A stretch of DNA of 64,000 nucleotides from Kribbella italica (GTDB lineage Bacteria; Actinomycetota; Actinomycetes; Propionibacteriales; Kribbellaceae). The DNA lies in assembly GCF_014205135.1 (NCBI RefSeq), contig NZ_JACHMY010000001.1:7564001-7628000 (forward strand), in the 5' to 3' direction. Positions 57,381 to 64,000 of this stretch are shown in pieces (the first letter of the stretch is position 1; the number at the start of each line of letters is the position of its first letter). Position numbers and translations under genes: made by a program. A model generated the notes under the pieces. The model saw only the letters and a program-made list of their open reading frames with translations. It ran no database searches and was not told the origin of the DNA.

Positions 57381-58457
57381 TCATCGCACGGGTGGTGGCG
57401 TGCCGATCAGGAGTTTGTCGAGGGCGGGAACGTACTGCCTGAGCTGGTGGACGCCGAGGAAGATCTGCCGGGCGGTGTCGGCGGTGAGTTGGCGCAGCGC
57501 CGAGCCGTCGTCGGTGCCGTTGGTGCGGCAGCCGTCGTAGCGGTAGAGGACGTCCTGGGCGTGAGCGCTGCCTTGGACCCGGAGGATCAAGAACTCGGTT
57601 CCGCGGTCGGGGCCGGTGGCGGGGCCGCAGGTTCGGGGGTCGGAGAACGTCGGGCCGGCCCCGGGCGGGGCGGCGATCAGATCGCGGACCAGGTGGTCGG
57701 CGACACCGCCGGTCAGGCGGGAGCCGGCTTGCAGGCGGGCGAAGCGGAGGTCGTCGGCGCTGCCGGTCGGACTGATCGGCATGCCCTGGATGGAGTACCG
57801 GCAGATGCTGACACCAACGATGTCGCCGACCGACTTGAGCCCACCGTTCGCCGGCGGGCGGCCGACCTGCCGGTCGGCGCGGGGAGCGCAGCCGTAGCTG
57901 TCGACGGTGTCGACGACGCCGGCCGAGTCGAGGATCTGCCGTCGCAGTACGGCGTCGCCCGCGGTCACGGTGACCAGCAGTTTGCCGACCTTCCGGGTCT
58001 CGCGGACCCACCCACCAGCCAGCGGTACGACGCCCGGCCGCTCGCCGCCGAAGACCACGGACGGCGCGACCTGCCGGGCGGGCTTCGGCTTCAGGCACAC
58101 CTTCAAACTTGCGGGCCGCGCACCACCCGGCCGGAAGACGGTCGGCTCAGGCACCCAGTCGTCCTCCGTGCAGTCGGGCGGCCCGGCCCACAGCCTCTGC
58201 GCCCAGTCGTCCGGCACCTGCAACTGCACATCGGTGTACGTGTCCCACCGCCAGCCAGGCTTGGCCGCTGCTGCCTCGACCCTCGGAGACGCAACGCCGG
58301 TCTGCTCGTCGGCGAGCAGACCGGCGACCACCTGGTCCGCCTCGGCGCGGCTGACCACCCCGTCGGCAGTATCGGCCCGGCCGGTCAGCGTGTTCACGCT
58401 GACGATCACCGCACCGATCGCGATGCCACCCAGCAGGACCGCGCCGATCCCCTTCAT
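57381..58457 (-). CDS. Six-cysteine membrane-anchored protein, paralogue 5 of the sigma operon
   Basis: A 358-aa protein not assignable to a named family. One N-terminal helix (about 4-22, GIGAVLLGGIAIGAVIVSV) anchors an extracytoplasmic domain that starts at the paralogue signature WRWDTYTDVQLQVPDDW. Six Cys occur at the positions kept in all five paralogues (PDCTED, KVCLKP, YGCAPR, ICRYS, RTCGPA, GCRTNGTDDG). It lacks the cytoplasmic tail of paralogues 1 and 2. It is closest to paralogue 3 (shared APSV, RPGVV and GGW-RETRK region). ATG 58457 overlaps the previous stop (ATGA). A lectin-, inhibitor- or sensor-like role is possible. Confidence 0.8.
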   Translation of the reverse strand: MKGIGAVLLGGIAIGAVIVSVNTLTGRADTADGVVSRAEADQVVAGLLADEQTGVASPRVEAAAAKPGWRWDTYTDVQLQVPDDWAQRLWAGPPDCTEDDWVPEPTVFRPGGARPASLKVCLKPKPARQVAPSVVFGGERPGVVPLAGGWVRETRKVGKLLVTVTAGDAVLRRQILDSAGVVDTVDSYGCAPRADRQVGRPPANGGLKSVGDIVGVSICRYSIQGMPISPTGSADDLRFARLQAGSRLTGGVADHLVRDLIAAPPGAGPTFSDPRTCGPATGPDRGTEFLILRVQGSAHAQDVLYRYDGCRTNGTDDGSALRQLTADTARQIFLGVHQLRQYVPALDKLLIGTPPPVR

Positions 58458-59476
58458 CGTGCGCCCAGGTCGTCGAGCACCGGCAGCGGCGCGTACTTCG
58501 CGTACAGCACCTTGGCCAGCGGCACCATGGTCGCCTTCGTGAGCCGCCGCAGCGTGATGCCGTCGTCGGTCCCGTTCGACCGGCAGGTGGCGTAGCGCAC
58601 GACGACAGCCTGTACGCCGGTCCGCCCGTGCACGGTCACCAGCAGATCGTCCCGCTGCGCGTCGTGCTCGCAGTTGGAGGCACCCACCGTCGGCCCCACG
58701 CCCGGCGGCGCCGCGCGCAGCGCGTCGCCGAGCCCCCGCGCGGTCTCGCCGGAGATCAGCAGGCCGGCCTGGAAGCCGGCGGGTTCGCGGGGTGTGCCGT
58801 GGCTGTACGCACACACCCGGATCGACGTCACCTCACCGATCGCGGCCAGCCCCGGCCCCGTGGGCCGCTTCCCGTCACCCAGTACGGCGGGGCGCGCGAC
58901 GCTGCACCCATGGGGATCCGTGCCGCCCATCCGCTCTGCCGAGTCCAGGATCCGCCGCCGCAACGCGGCGTCGTCGCTGAACACGGTCAACGGCACACCG
59001 GCGACGACCCGGACCTCCGAGACCCACCCATGGTCGAACCGCGTGATCCCGGGCTCGGCCTCGAACTCGCCGAACCACAGATGCGGAACCCGCTCGGCCA
59101 ACGGCGGCGTCGGGGGACAGGCCATCATCAGCGTCGGCCCACGCCAGGGCCGCCCGACCAGCGGCGTCCGGTTGGCACCGTCCGGACCCTTCCGATCCCC
59201 ACAGGACCACAGGTGCGTGTAGGTGCTGTCCGCCCAGGTGTCAGGCACCTGCACCTTAACGACGCCGTACGACTCCCACCGCCACCCCGGCGCCGCCGGG
59301 TCCACCGCGGCCTCAGCAACGGGAGGCGTCCCAGACCCACCACCCCTGGCGCCCCCGACACCCGCACCGGCGTCGCCTCCGGCTCCGGTCTCCAGGTCAC
59401 CAGCCAGAACCCTCCCACCAACCGCGAGTACGACGACCCCGACCACGGCGGCAACAACTACTGCGACTCTCTTCAT
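58454..59476 (-). CDS. Six-cysteine membrane-anchored protein, paralogue 4 of the sigma operon
   Basis: A 340-aa protein with one N-terminal helix (about 3-24, VAVVVAAVVGVVVLAVGG), a Gly-rich linker (GAGGDAGAGVGGARGGGSG) and the shared extracytoplasmic domain (WRWESYGVVKVQVPDTW). The six paralogue Cys are present (SCGDR, MACPP, HGCSV, RVCAYS, NCEHD, TCRSNGTDDG). It is closest to paralogue 1 (shared HLW-C, VPHLWFGE, DHGW-EVRVV). No cytoplasmic tail. ATG 59476 has GAGGAC; it is separated from paralogue 3 by 9 nt, the only gap in the operon. Function unknown. Confidence 0.8.
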   Translation of the reverse strand: MKRVAVVVAAVVGVVVLAVGGRVLAGDLETGAGGDAGAGVGGARGGGSGTPPVAEAAVDPAAPGWRWESYGVVKVQVPDTWADSTYTHLWSCGDRKGPDGANRTPLVGRPWRGPTLMMACPPTPPLAERVPHLWFGEFEAEPGITRFDHGWVSEVRVVAGVPLTVFSDDAALRRRILDSAERMGGTDPHGCSVARPAVLGDGKRPTGPGLAAIGEVTSIRVCAYSHGTPREPAGFQAGLLISGETARGLGDALRAAPPGVGPTVGASNCEHDAQRDDLLVTVHGRTGVQAVVVRYATCRSNGTDDGITLRRLTKATMVPLAKVLYAKYAPLPVLDDLGAR

Positions 59477-59485
59477 CTCAGGTCC

Positions 59486-60499
59486 TCACAGGACCGGCCC
59501 GGGCGGGCCGTACAGCAACTGGTGCAGGACATTGCGCACACCATCAGGCGCATGAACACCGACGAAGATCGCCTTGGCCGTCGCCGAGGTCGCCCGGCGC
59601 AGCGTGGTCCCGTCGTCGGTGCCGTTGTGCTTGCAGCCGGCGTACCGGTAGACGACGTCCTGATCATGCACGGACCCGTCGACCCGCAGCACGATGATCT
59701 CCCCACCGGGATCGTCGAAGCAGACCCGCTGATCGGTCACCGTAGGTCCGGTCCCGGCCGGCGCCGCGACGAGATCGCGGACGAGACGCTGCGCGACCGG
59801 ACCGGTCAGCCGGGAACTGGCCTCCATGGCGAGGTCGTACGGCGCACCGCCGGAGCGCGGCGCAGGACCGCGAACACCCTCGTACCGGCAGACGCTGACC
59901 GACTGTACGTCGCCGACCGTGGTCAGCCCGCCCTGCGCCGCGGGTCGCAGAATCTCGTTCCGCGCAGTCGCCGCCACCGGATCGCAACCGTTGCCATCAG
60001 CATCGATCACCACCGCGGCGGCGGCGAAGATCCTGGCCCGTAAGGCGCCGTCCGCGCTGGTGACCGTGATCAGCTGCTCGCCGAGCCGCCGTGTCTCCTT
60101 GATCCACCCGTCGGCGTAAGTGACCACCCCGGGACGGTCGCCGGTGAACGCGACCGACGGCGCGACGTGCCGTTGCGGGGCCGTCGGATCGAGGCAGGGC
60201 TCCAGCATGGCAAGCACCGCGCCGCCCGGACGCCGGACGATCGGCTTCTGCTCCACCTGGTCCAGTCCACACGGTGTCTTCAGCCCGGCCCACTGCGACT
60301 GCCCCCAGCCGACCGGCACCTGGAGCTGGACGTTCCGGTACGCCTCCCATCGCCAGCCCTCCGGCAACGGGACGGTCCGTGGCTCGAGCCCGATCGCGGC
60401 ATCTTCCTCGCCGAGCACGACCTTCCCGCCGACCGCCAACGCCGCGACCGCGACAGCGGCCAGCGTGATCACCACGAACCTACGCATCAGGGCCCTCAT
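59486..60499 (-). CDS. Six-cysteine membrane-anchored protein, paralogue 3 of the sigma operon
   Basis: A 337-aa protein with one N-terminal helix (about 8-28, FVVITLAAVAVAALAVGG) and the shared domain from WRWEAYRNVQLQVPVGW on. The six Cys are in place (TPCGL, EPCLD, NGCDP, SVCRYE, RVCFD, GCKHNGTDDG). It groups with paralogue 5. It is the first member of the row without a cytoplasmic tail. ATG 60499 overlaps the stop of paralogue 2 (ATGA); ATG 60487 is an alternative. No catalytic motif is visible. Confidence 0.8.
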   Translation of the reverse strand: MRALMRRFVVITLAAVAVAALAVGGKVVLGEEDAAIGLEPRTVPLPEGWRWEAYRNVQLQVPVGWGQSQWAGLKTPCGLDQVEQKPIVRRPGGAVLAMLEPCLDPTAPQRHVAPSVAFTGDRPGVVTYADGWIKETRRLGEQLITVTSADGALRARIFAAAAVVIDADGNGCDPVAATARNEILRPAAQGGLTTVGDVQSVSVCRYEGVRGPAPRSGGAPYDLAMEASSRLTGPVAQRLVRDLVAAPAGTGPTVTDQRVCFDDPGGEIIVLRVDGSVHDQDVVYRYAGCKHNGTDDGTTLRRATSATAKAIFVGVHAPDGVRNVLHQLLYGPPGPVL

Positions 60500-61599
60500 T
60501 TCAGCAGCCTCTCGAGCAACGGGCTGCGGTCTTCGGGGCGTCCGACGGCGTCGAGCAGGGGGCCGACGGAGGCCTTGGTCAGGGACCGGACCCGCCGGCC
60601 ATCGTCGGTGTCGAGCGGTCCGCACGAAGCGAGCCGTACGACGACCTCCTGGTCACCGCGGTCGCCGTGGAGCTGGACCACGAGGATCTCGTTGTCCGAG
60701 GTGGTGAGGCACTTGCTGCTGTGCGTGCTCGACAACGGTCGCTTGGCTGCCTGGTCCTTGCTGGAGGTCATGACGTTGGGCAGCATCGGCGCATCACGAA
60801 GAGCGGCGCCGACCGTACGGGCCTGGTCGCCGGTCAGTCCGGCACTGGCCAGCAGCGGCGGTACCGAGGCCAGCTGCTGAGTCCGGTACGCACAGATCCG
60901 GATCGACTCGACGGCTCCGATCGCGGTCAGCCCTGGTCCGGCCGGTCGGACGACGGCGTCGGTCGCTGCCCGGTGGGTCGGAGCGCAGCCGTTGCTGTCG
61001 GCCCCGTCGATCTTTCGGGCCGAGTCGAGCACCCGGGCCCGGACCGCGTCGTCGGCACCGAAGGCGGTCAACCCCATGACTCCGACCCTCCGGACCTCCT
61101 TGGTCCAGCCGGCGTCGTACTGAGTCACCCCAGCCGTGGCGTTGAAGTCGAAGAGCAGGTACGGCACTCGTTCCGAGGCCGGGGGCAGGTTTCCACAGGC
61201 CGAGAGGAAGGTCGTCAGCATGGTCGGTCGCCCGACCCAGCCCTGCACCGGAGGTTTCTGGTCCGGGCACGTCGACAGCGGACCGGCGCCGATCTCGGCC
61301 CAGGTGTCGGGGACCTGGACCTCGACGTCGGCGTACGACTCCCAGTGCCAGCCCGGTGGGGGCTGGGCGATCGACGCAGTCGGGCCCGGGCCGGGATCGG
61401 CCGGGTGGACCAGTGTGCGAAGGCCGACTCCCGCGACGGCAACCGCGGCACAAACCAGTACGACGGCGCCCGTCGACCGCGCCCGGCGGCGACGGCGCAA
61501 CCGTCGGTGGACCGTGCCGAGCAGAGCCGCGTCGGACGGCGCCGAGGCGGCGTGCGCCTCGAGGCTCTCGGTGACCAGGGTCTCGGCCGGATCGTTCAT
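60496..61599 (-). CDS. Six-cysteine membrane protein with cytoplasmic tail, paralogue 2 of the sigma operon
   Basis: A 367-aa protein. Residues 1-42 are a cytoplasmic tail (LVTESLEAHAASAPSDAALL, ending in the basic RRLRRRRRAR), resembling the short tails of proteins paired with SigE-family sigma factors. A helix follows (about 43-62, STGAVVLVCAAVAVAGVGL), then the shared domain (WHWESYADVEVQVPDTW) with six Cys (TCPDQ, SACGN, NGCAP, RICAYR, KCLTT, SCGPLDTDDG). It is intermediate between the two subgroups. ATG 61599 overlaps the previous stop. A second, possibly competing, anti-sigma factor is one reading. Confidence 0.78.
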   Translation of the reverse strand: MNDPAETLVTESLEAHAASAPSDAALLGTVHRRLRRRRRARSTGAVVLVCAAVAVAGVGLRTLVHPADPGPGPTASIAQPPPGWHWESYADVEVQVPDTWAEIGAGPLSTCPDQKPPVQGWVGRPTMLTTFLSACGNLPPASERVPYLLFDFNATAGVTQYDAGWTKEVRRVGVMGLTAFGADDAVRARVLDSARKIDGADSNGCAPTHRAATDAVVRPAGPGLTAIGAVESIRICAYRTQQLASVPPLLASAGLTGDQARTVGAALRDAPMLPNVMTSSKDQAAKRPLSSTHSSKCLTTSDNEILVVQLHGDRGDQEVVVRLASCGPLDTDDGRRVRSLTKASVGPLLDAVGRPEDRSPLLERLLK

Positions 61600-62705
61600 C
61601 GGGGCAGCCTCTCCAGGATCATCGGGCGCAGTTGCGGCGAGTAGAGGGTTCTGACCAGGGGCAGCAGGGCCTCCCGGGTCAGCTGCCGAGTGGTGACGCC
61701 GTCGTCGATGCCGTTGTGGTTGCAGGAGTTGTAGCGGACCGACACCTCCTGCTCGCCGGTGCTGCCGCGCACGGTGACCAGCAGGTCGTCACGGAACGGC
61801 GTCCCACAGTTGTCGGAGTCGTTCGGGCCGCTCCCGGCCGGTGCGGCCCGAAGACCGCCGACGAGTTGCCGAGCAGCCCGGCCGGAGATCGCCGCACCAG
61901 CGAGCAGCTCGGCGTCCTGTGGCAGACCGTCGATGCTGTACCCGCAGATCCGCACCGACTCGACCTCGCCGATCCCGTCCAGCCCGGGTCCGGCCGGTCG
62001 CAGCCCATCGGTCACCACGCCCGGCGCCGTCGGTGAACAACCGTAGGCATCCTTGCCGTCGATCGCCCGCGCCGAGTCCAGAATGCGCCGCAGCAGCGCG
62101 TGATCGTTGCCGAAGGCACTCAAATGCACGCCGTCGACGACGCGGACCTCCTCGAGCCAGCCGTGGTCGTAGCGGTACACGCCGGGGGACCGGCCGACCT
62201 CGCCGAACCACAGGTGAGGGACTCGGCCGGCCGGCGCAGGGACCGGCCCGCAGTCCTGCAGCGTCACGGCGCTGCGCACCGGTCGGCCGACCTGCGCCGT
62301 CTTCGGCACGGCGTACGACGGATGCGCGTAGGTGATCGGCGGACAGGTCCACAGGTGGCTGTAGAAGGTGTCCGTCCAGCTGTCCGGGACCTGCACCTGC
62401 ACGGTGTCGTAGGACTCCCAGTGCCAGCCGTCGGCGGACCTGAACACCGCTCCGTCGGAAGGCGCGGAGGACGGGACGGTCGGCTTCGCAACCGGAACCG
62501 GCCCGTCGCGCAGCACCCCCACACCGGTCATCGACGCGGCGACCGCCGTACAGGCCAGGACGCCGGTGCCGGCGGCGCGGGCGCGGTGACGACGGCGGAG
62601 CCGGTGGCGGACGTCGGCGAGCAGGGTCTCGCCGGTCGGGGCGTGGTCCGCGTACGTCGTCAGGGCGCGGGCGATCACGTCGCAGGGGTCAGTCGAGGAG
62701 TTCAC
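61596..62705 (-). CDS. Putative anti-sigma-like six-cysteine membrane protein, paralogue 1 of the sigma operon
   Basis: A 369-aa protein coded directly after the sigma factor and coupled to it (GTGA overlap). A cytoplasmic tail (1-45, IARALTTYADHAPTGETLLA, then VRHRLRRRHRARA) precedes the membrane helix (about 46-65) and the extracytoplasmic domain (WHWESYDTVQVQVPDSW) with six Cys (TCPPI, DCGPV, YGCSP, RICGYS, NCGTP, SCNHNGIDDG). Position and topology suggest an anti-sigma factor, but no zinc-binding ASD (HxxxCxxC) is present, so this is inference. The outer domain would sense a signal through disulfide-stabilised folds. Confidence 0.78.
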   Translation of the reverse strand: MNSSTDPCDVIARALTTYADHAPTGETLLADVRHRLRRRHRARAAGTGVLACTAVAASMTGVGVLRDGPVPVAKPTVPSSAPSDGAVFRSADGWHWESYDTVQVQVPDSWTDTFYSHLWTCPPITYAHPSYAVPKTAQVGRPVRSAVTLQDCGPVPAPAGRVPHLWFGEVGRSPGVYRYDHGWLEEVRVVDGVHLSAFGNDHALLRRILDSARAIDGKDAYGCSPTAPGVVTDGLRPAGPGLDGIGEVESVRICGYSIDGLPQDAELLAGAAISGRAARQLVGGLRAAPAGSGPNDSDNCGTPFRDDLLVTVRGSTGEQEVSVRYNSCNHNGIDDGVTTRQLTREALLPLVRTLYSPQLRPMILERLPR

Positions 62706-63199
62706 AGCTGCTCGACCTCCTTCAGGGTTGCGCGCAGGGACGACAGGGCGCGATGGATCTGGGAGCGGACCGTGGCCGCCGTACAGCCGAGGATCTCGGC
62801 GATGTCGGCGTCCGGTAGGCCTTCGTAGTAGCGCAGGACGACGGCCGCGCGCTGCCGGGTCGGCAAGGAGGCGCAGAGCCGCCAGACCGCGTCGGCGTCG
62901 GCGTACGACGTCGCGTGGTCGGCGCCGACGACCACCGCCAGCGCCGAGGGGTCGTCGACCGGCGTCTCGCGCCGGAAGAAGCGCCGCCAGCGCGAGATGT
63001 CGGCGTTGACGATGCAGCGCCGGACGTAGGCGTCAGGGTCCGCGCCGATCCGCGACCAGCGCGGGTACGCCGCGATCAGCGCGTCCTGCACCGCCTCCTC
63101 GGCCCGCCCGCGGTCGCGGGTGATCAGGTAGGCGAAGCGCAGCAACCCGGCGCCCCGGTGCGACACCCAGGTGTCGAAGTCCGGTGGATCGTCTGTCAT
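62702..63199 (-). CDS. SigE-family ECF RNA polymerase sigma factor
   Basis: A 165-aa ECF sigma factor. Region 2 spans about residues 8-75 (RFAYLITRDRGRAEEAVQDA, DPDAYVRRCIVNADISRWRR). Region 4 spans about 105-158 (LPTRQRAAVVLRYYEGLPDA, DIAEILGCTAATVRSQIHRA), in the pattern of the actinobacterial SigE family. ATG 63199 is preferred to the start at 63214 because GGGAGGGG lies right before it. It is the first gene of an operon with five coupled membrane paralogues, which it may control. A candidate autoregulated ECF promoter is upstream. Confidence 0.9.
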   Translation of the reverse strand: MTDDPPDFDTWVSHRGAGLLRFAYLITRDRGRAEEAVQDALIAAYPRWSRIGADPDAYVRRCIVNADISRWRRFFRRETPVDDPSALAVVVGADHATSYADADAVWRLCASLPTRQRAAVVLRYYEGLPDADIAEILGCTAATVRSQIHRALSSLRATLKEVEQL

Positions 63200-63223
63200 C
63201 TGGTCCCCTCCCACGTCCTAACC

Positions 63224-63246
63224 ACGCCGCGGGACGGCCAGACGTT
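63224..63246 (-). promoter_or_regulatory. Candidate ECF-type promoter of the sigma operon
   Basis: On the minus strand AAC (63246-63244), a 17-nt spacer and CGT (63226-63224) match the AAC-N16/17-CGT layout of ECF promoters, 25 nt before ATG 63199. Confidence 0.35.
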
Positions 63247-63250
63247 GCAT

Positions 63251-64000
63251 CTACTCCGAATCAGGCGGCGCCGTCGGCAGCGCCAGCTTCTCGTCCGGCT
63301 TGGCGGCCAGGACGTTGGCGACGTACGAGCGGGCGGCCTCCATCGTGTCGACCTCGTGGCCGGCCTGCTCGGACAGGAACCAGCGGTGCTCGAGCACCTC
63401 GTGGAAGACCTCGGCGGGCTCCAGCTTGCGCTTCAGGTCGCGCGGGACCGAGCGGACCACCGGCTCGAAGACGTCGGTCAGCCACTCGTGCGCGACGATC
63501 TCCTCGTCCTCGTTCTGCTGGTCGGTCGAGGCGGCGTACGAGTCGAGGTCGTTGAGCAGCCGGCGGGCCTGGTTCTCCTCGACGTCCAGGCCGGTCAGCC
63601 GCAGCAGCCGGCGGGAGTGGTGCCCGGCGTCGACGACCTTCGGCTGGATCCGGACCTGGCTGCCGTCCCAGTCGGTGATGATGTCGATCTCGGCGACGTC
63701 GAAGCCGAGCTCGTTCAGCCGCCGGATCCGGGAGTCCAGCCGGTGGATCTCGTCGGTGGCGAACTCCTCCGGCGCGGTCAGCTCGGCCCACAGCGCGTCG
63801 TACCGGTCGTTGATCGACTGGACGGTCTCCATCGGGTCGATGGCGTCGTCGAGCAGACCGCCTTCCTGCAGGTCGAGGAACTCGCCGAACAGGTTGATCT
63901 CGGCGGTGTAGAGGTCGTGCGCGCGCTGCCCGTCGGAGATGTCCTGGTGCAGCTCGCCGGTCTCGGCGTCGACCAGGTACGCCGCGAAGGCGCCCGCGTC
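63251..64000 (-). CDS. DUF4032 domain protein, 5' end outside the window
   Basis: The 249 C-terminal residues are visible; the frame stays open to position 64000 and the start is beyond it. The upstream part reads GAFAAYLVDAETGELHQDIS and INLFGEFLDLQEGGLL, typical of DUF4032 proteins, in which an N-terminal kinase-like (LPS-kinase-type) fold precedes this region. The rest is helical and acidic (RRLNELGFDVAEIDIITDWD, VFHEVLEHRWFLSEQAG). Function unknown. An ATG at 63832 is internal, not the start. It ends 52 nt upstream of the sigma factor start on the same strand. Confidence 0.75.
   Translation of the reverse strand, partial: DAGAFAAYLVDAETGELHQDISDGQRAHDLYTAEINLFGEFLDLQEGGLLDDAIDPMETVQSINDRYDALWAELTAPEEFATDEIHRLDSRIRRLNELGFDVAEIDIITDWDGSQVRIQPKVVDAGHHSRRLLRLTGLDVEENQARRLLNDLDSYAASTDQQNEDEEIVAHEWLTDVFEPVVRSVPRDLKRKLEPAEVFHEVLEHRWFLSEQAGHEVDTMEAARSYVANVLAAKPDEKLALPTAPPDSE

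Noticed and set aside
57381..58814. A 477-codon reading of the last sigma-operon gene starting at 58814
   Set aside because: The extra 119 codons are a shadow of the upstream paralogue; ATG 58457 overlaps the preceding stop and starts right at the membrane helix.

Overview
This window is chromosomal DNA of a very GC-rich actinobacterium. The signs are strongly GC-biased codon use, many GTG starts, mycothiol biosynthesis (mshA), CarD, an F420-type luciferase-like oxidoreductase, SenX3-RegX3 and a SigE-family ECF sigma factor. Gene content and order look like a Nocardioidaceae/Kribbella-type organism; that is a guess from the gene set and no database was searched. I find 60 protein-coding genes, the last one cut by the window end. 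I see no tRNA, rRNA, CRISPR, prophage or insertion sequence.

Layout. 146-3688: a DcuS/DcuR-type two-component system divergent from a dctA C4-dicarboxylate symporter. 3749-6747: F420-type oxidoreductase, YgfZ-like protein, asparaginase. 6829-8363: HTH regulator, HbhA-like Lys/Ala-rich protein and DUF2516, the same order as Mycobacterium Rv0474-Rv0476. 8412-12053: two L,D-transpeptidases and TypA/BipA. 12423-14160: TetR regulator and a convergent FAD monooxygenase. 14219-23356: SDR, mshA, ybjN, gpm, (SDR, TetR, beta-lactamase-fold insertion), phoU, senX3, regX3, again matching a mycobacterial block. 23429-27303: iron-box-controlled siderophore-binding lipoprotein, a second lipoprotein, carD, ispD, ispF. 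27436-29338: nitrilase and divergent LysR. 29357-34656: Pls-like membrane NRPS translationally coupled to an M1 aminopeptidase. 34714-45105: four paralogous membrane-anchored zinc peptidases interleaved with two DUF2207 proteins and a methyltransferase. 45112-50207: C39 peptidase, GNAT, cysS, rlmB and a Phd/VapC toxin-antitoxin pair. 50364-54119: two S1 secreted proteases and a PhoD-like phosphatase. 54150-57190: TetR, acyl-CoA dehydrogenase, SDR and a small secreted protein. 57381-63199: an ECF sigma factor followed by five tandem paralogous single-pass membrane proteins. 63251-64000: a DUF4032 protein.

How the genes work together. Envelope and extracytoplasmic functions dominate: peptidoglycan cross-linking, secreted proteases, tethered zinc peptidases, DUF2207 proteins and a sigma factor with an array of envelope proteins. 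Phosphate control (PhoU/SenX3/RegX3) is supported by two candidate PHO boxes between phoU and senX3. Iron control is supported by a 19-bp iron box 5' of the FecB-type lipoprotein. Many genes start exactly 6-8 nt after a TANNNT hexamer, so leaderless transcripts appear common.

The best candidates for undescribed biology are the sigma factor with five six-cysteine paralogues (57381-63199) and the zinc-peptidase/DUF2207 array (34714-45105). The Pls-like synthetase with its coupled M1 peptidase is the best lead for a natural product. Intergenic inverted or direct repeats at 15014-15117, 24621-24757, 27373-27431 and 50274-50319 have no assigned role.
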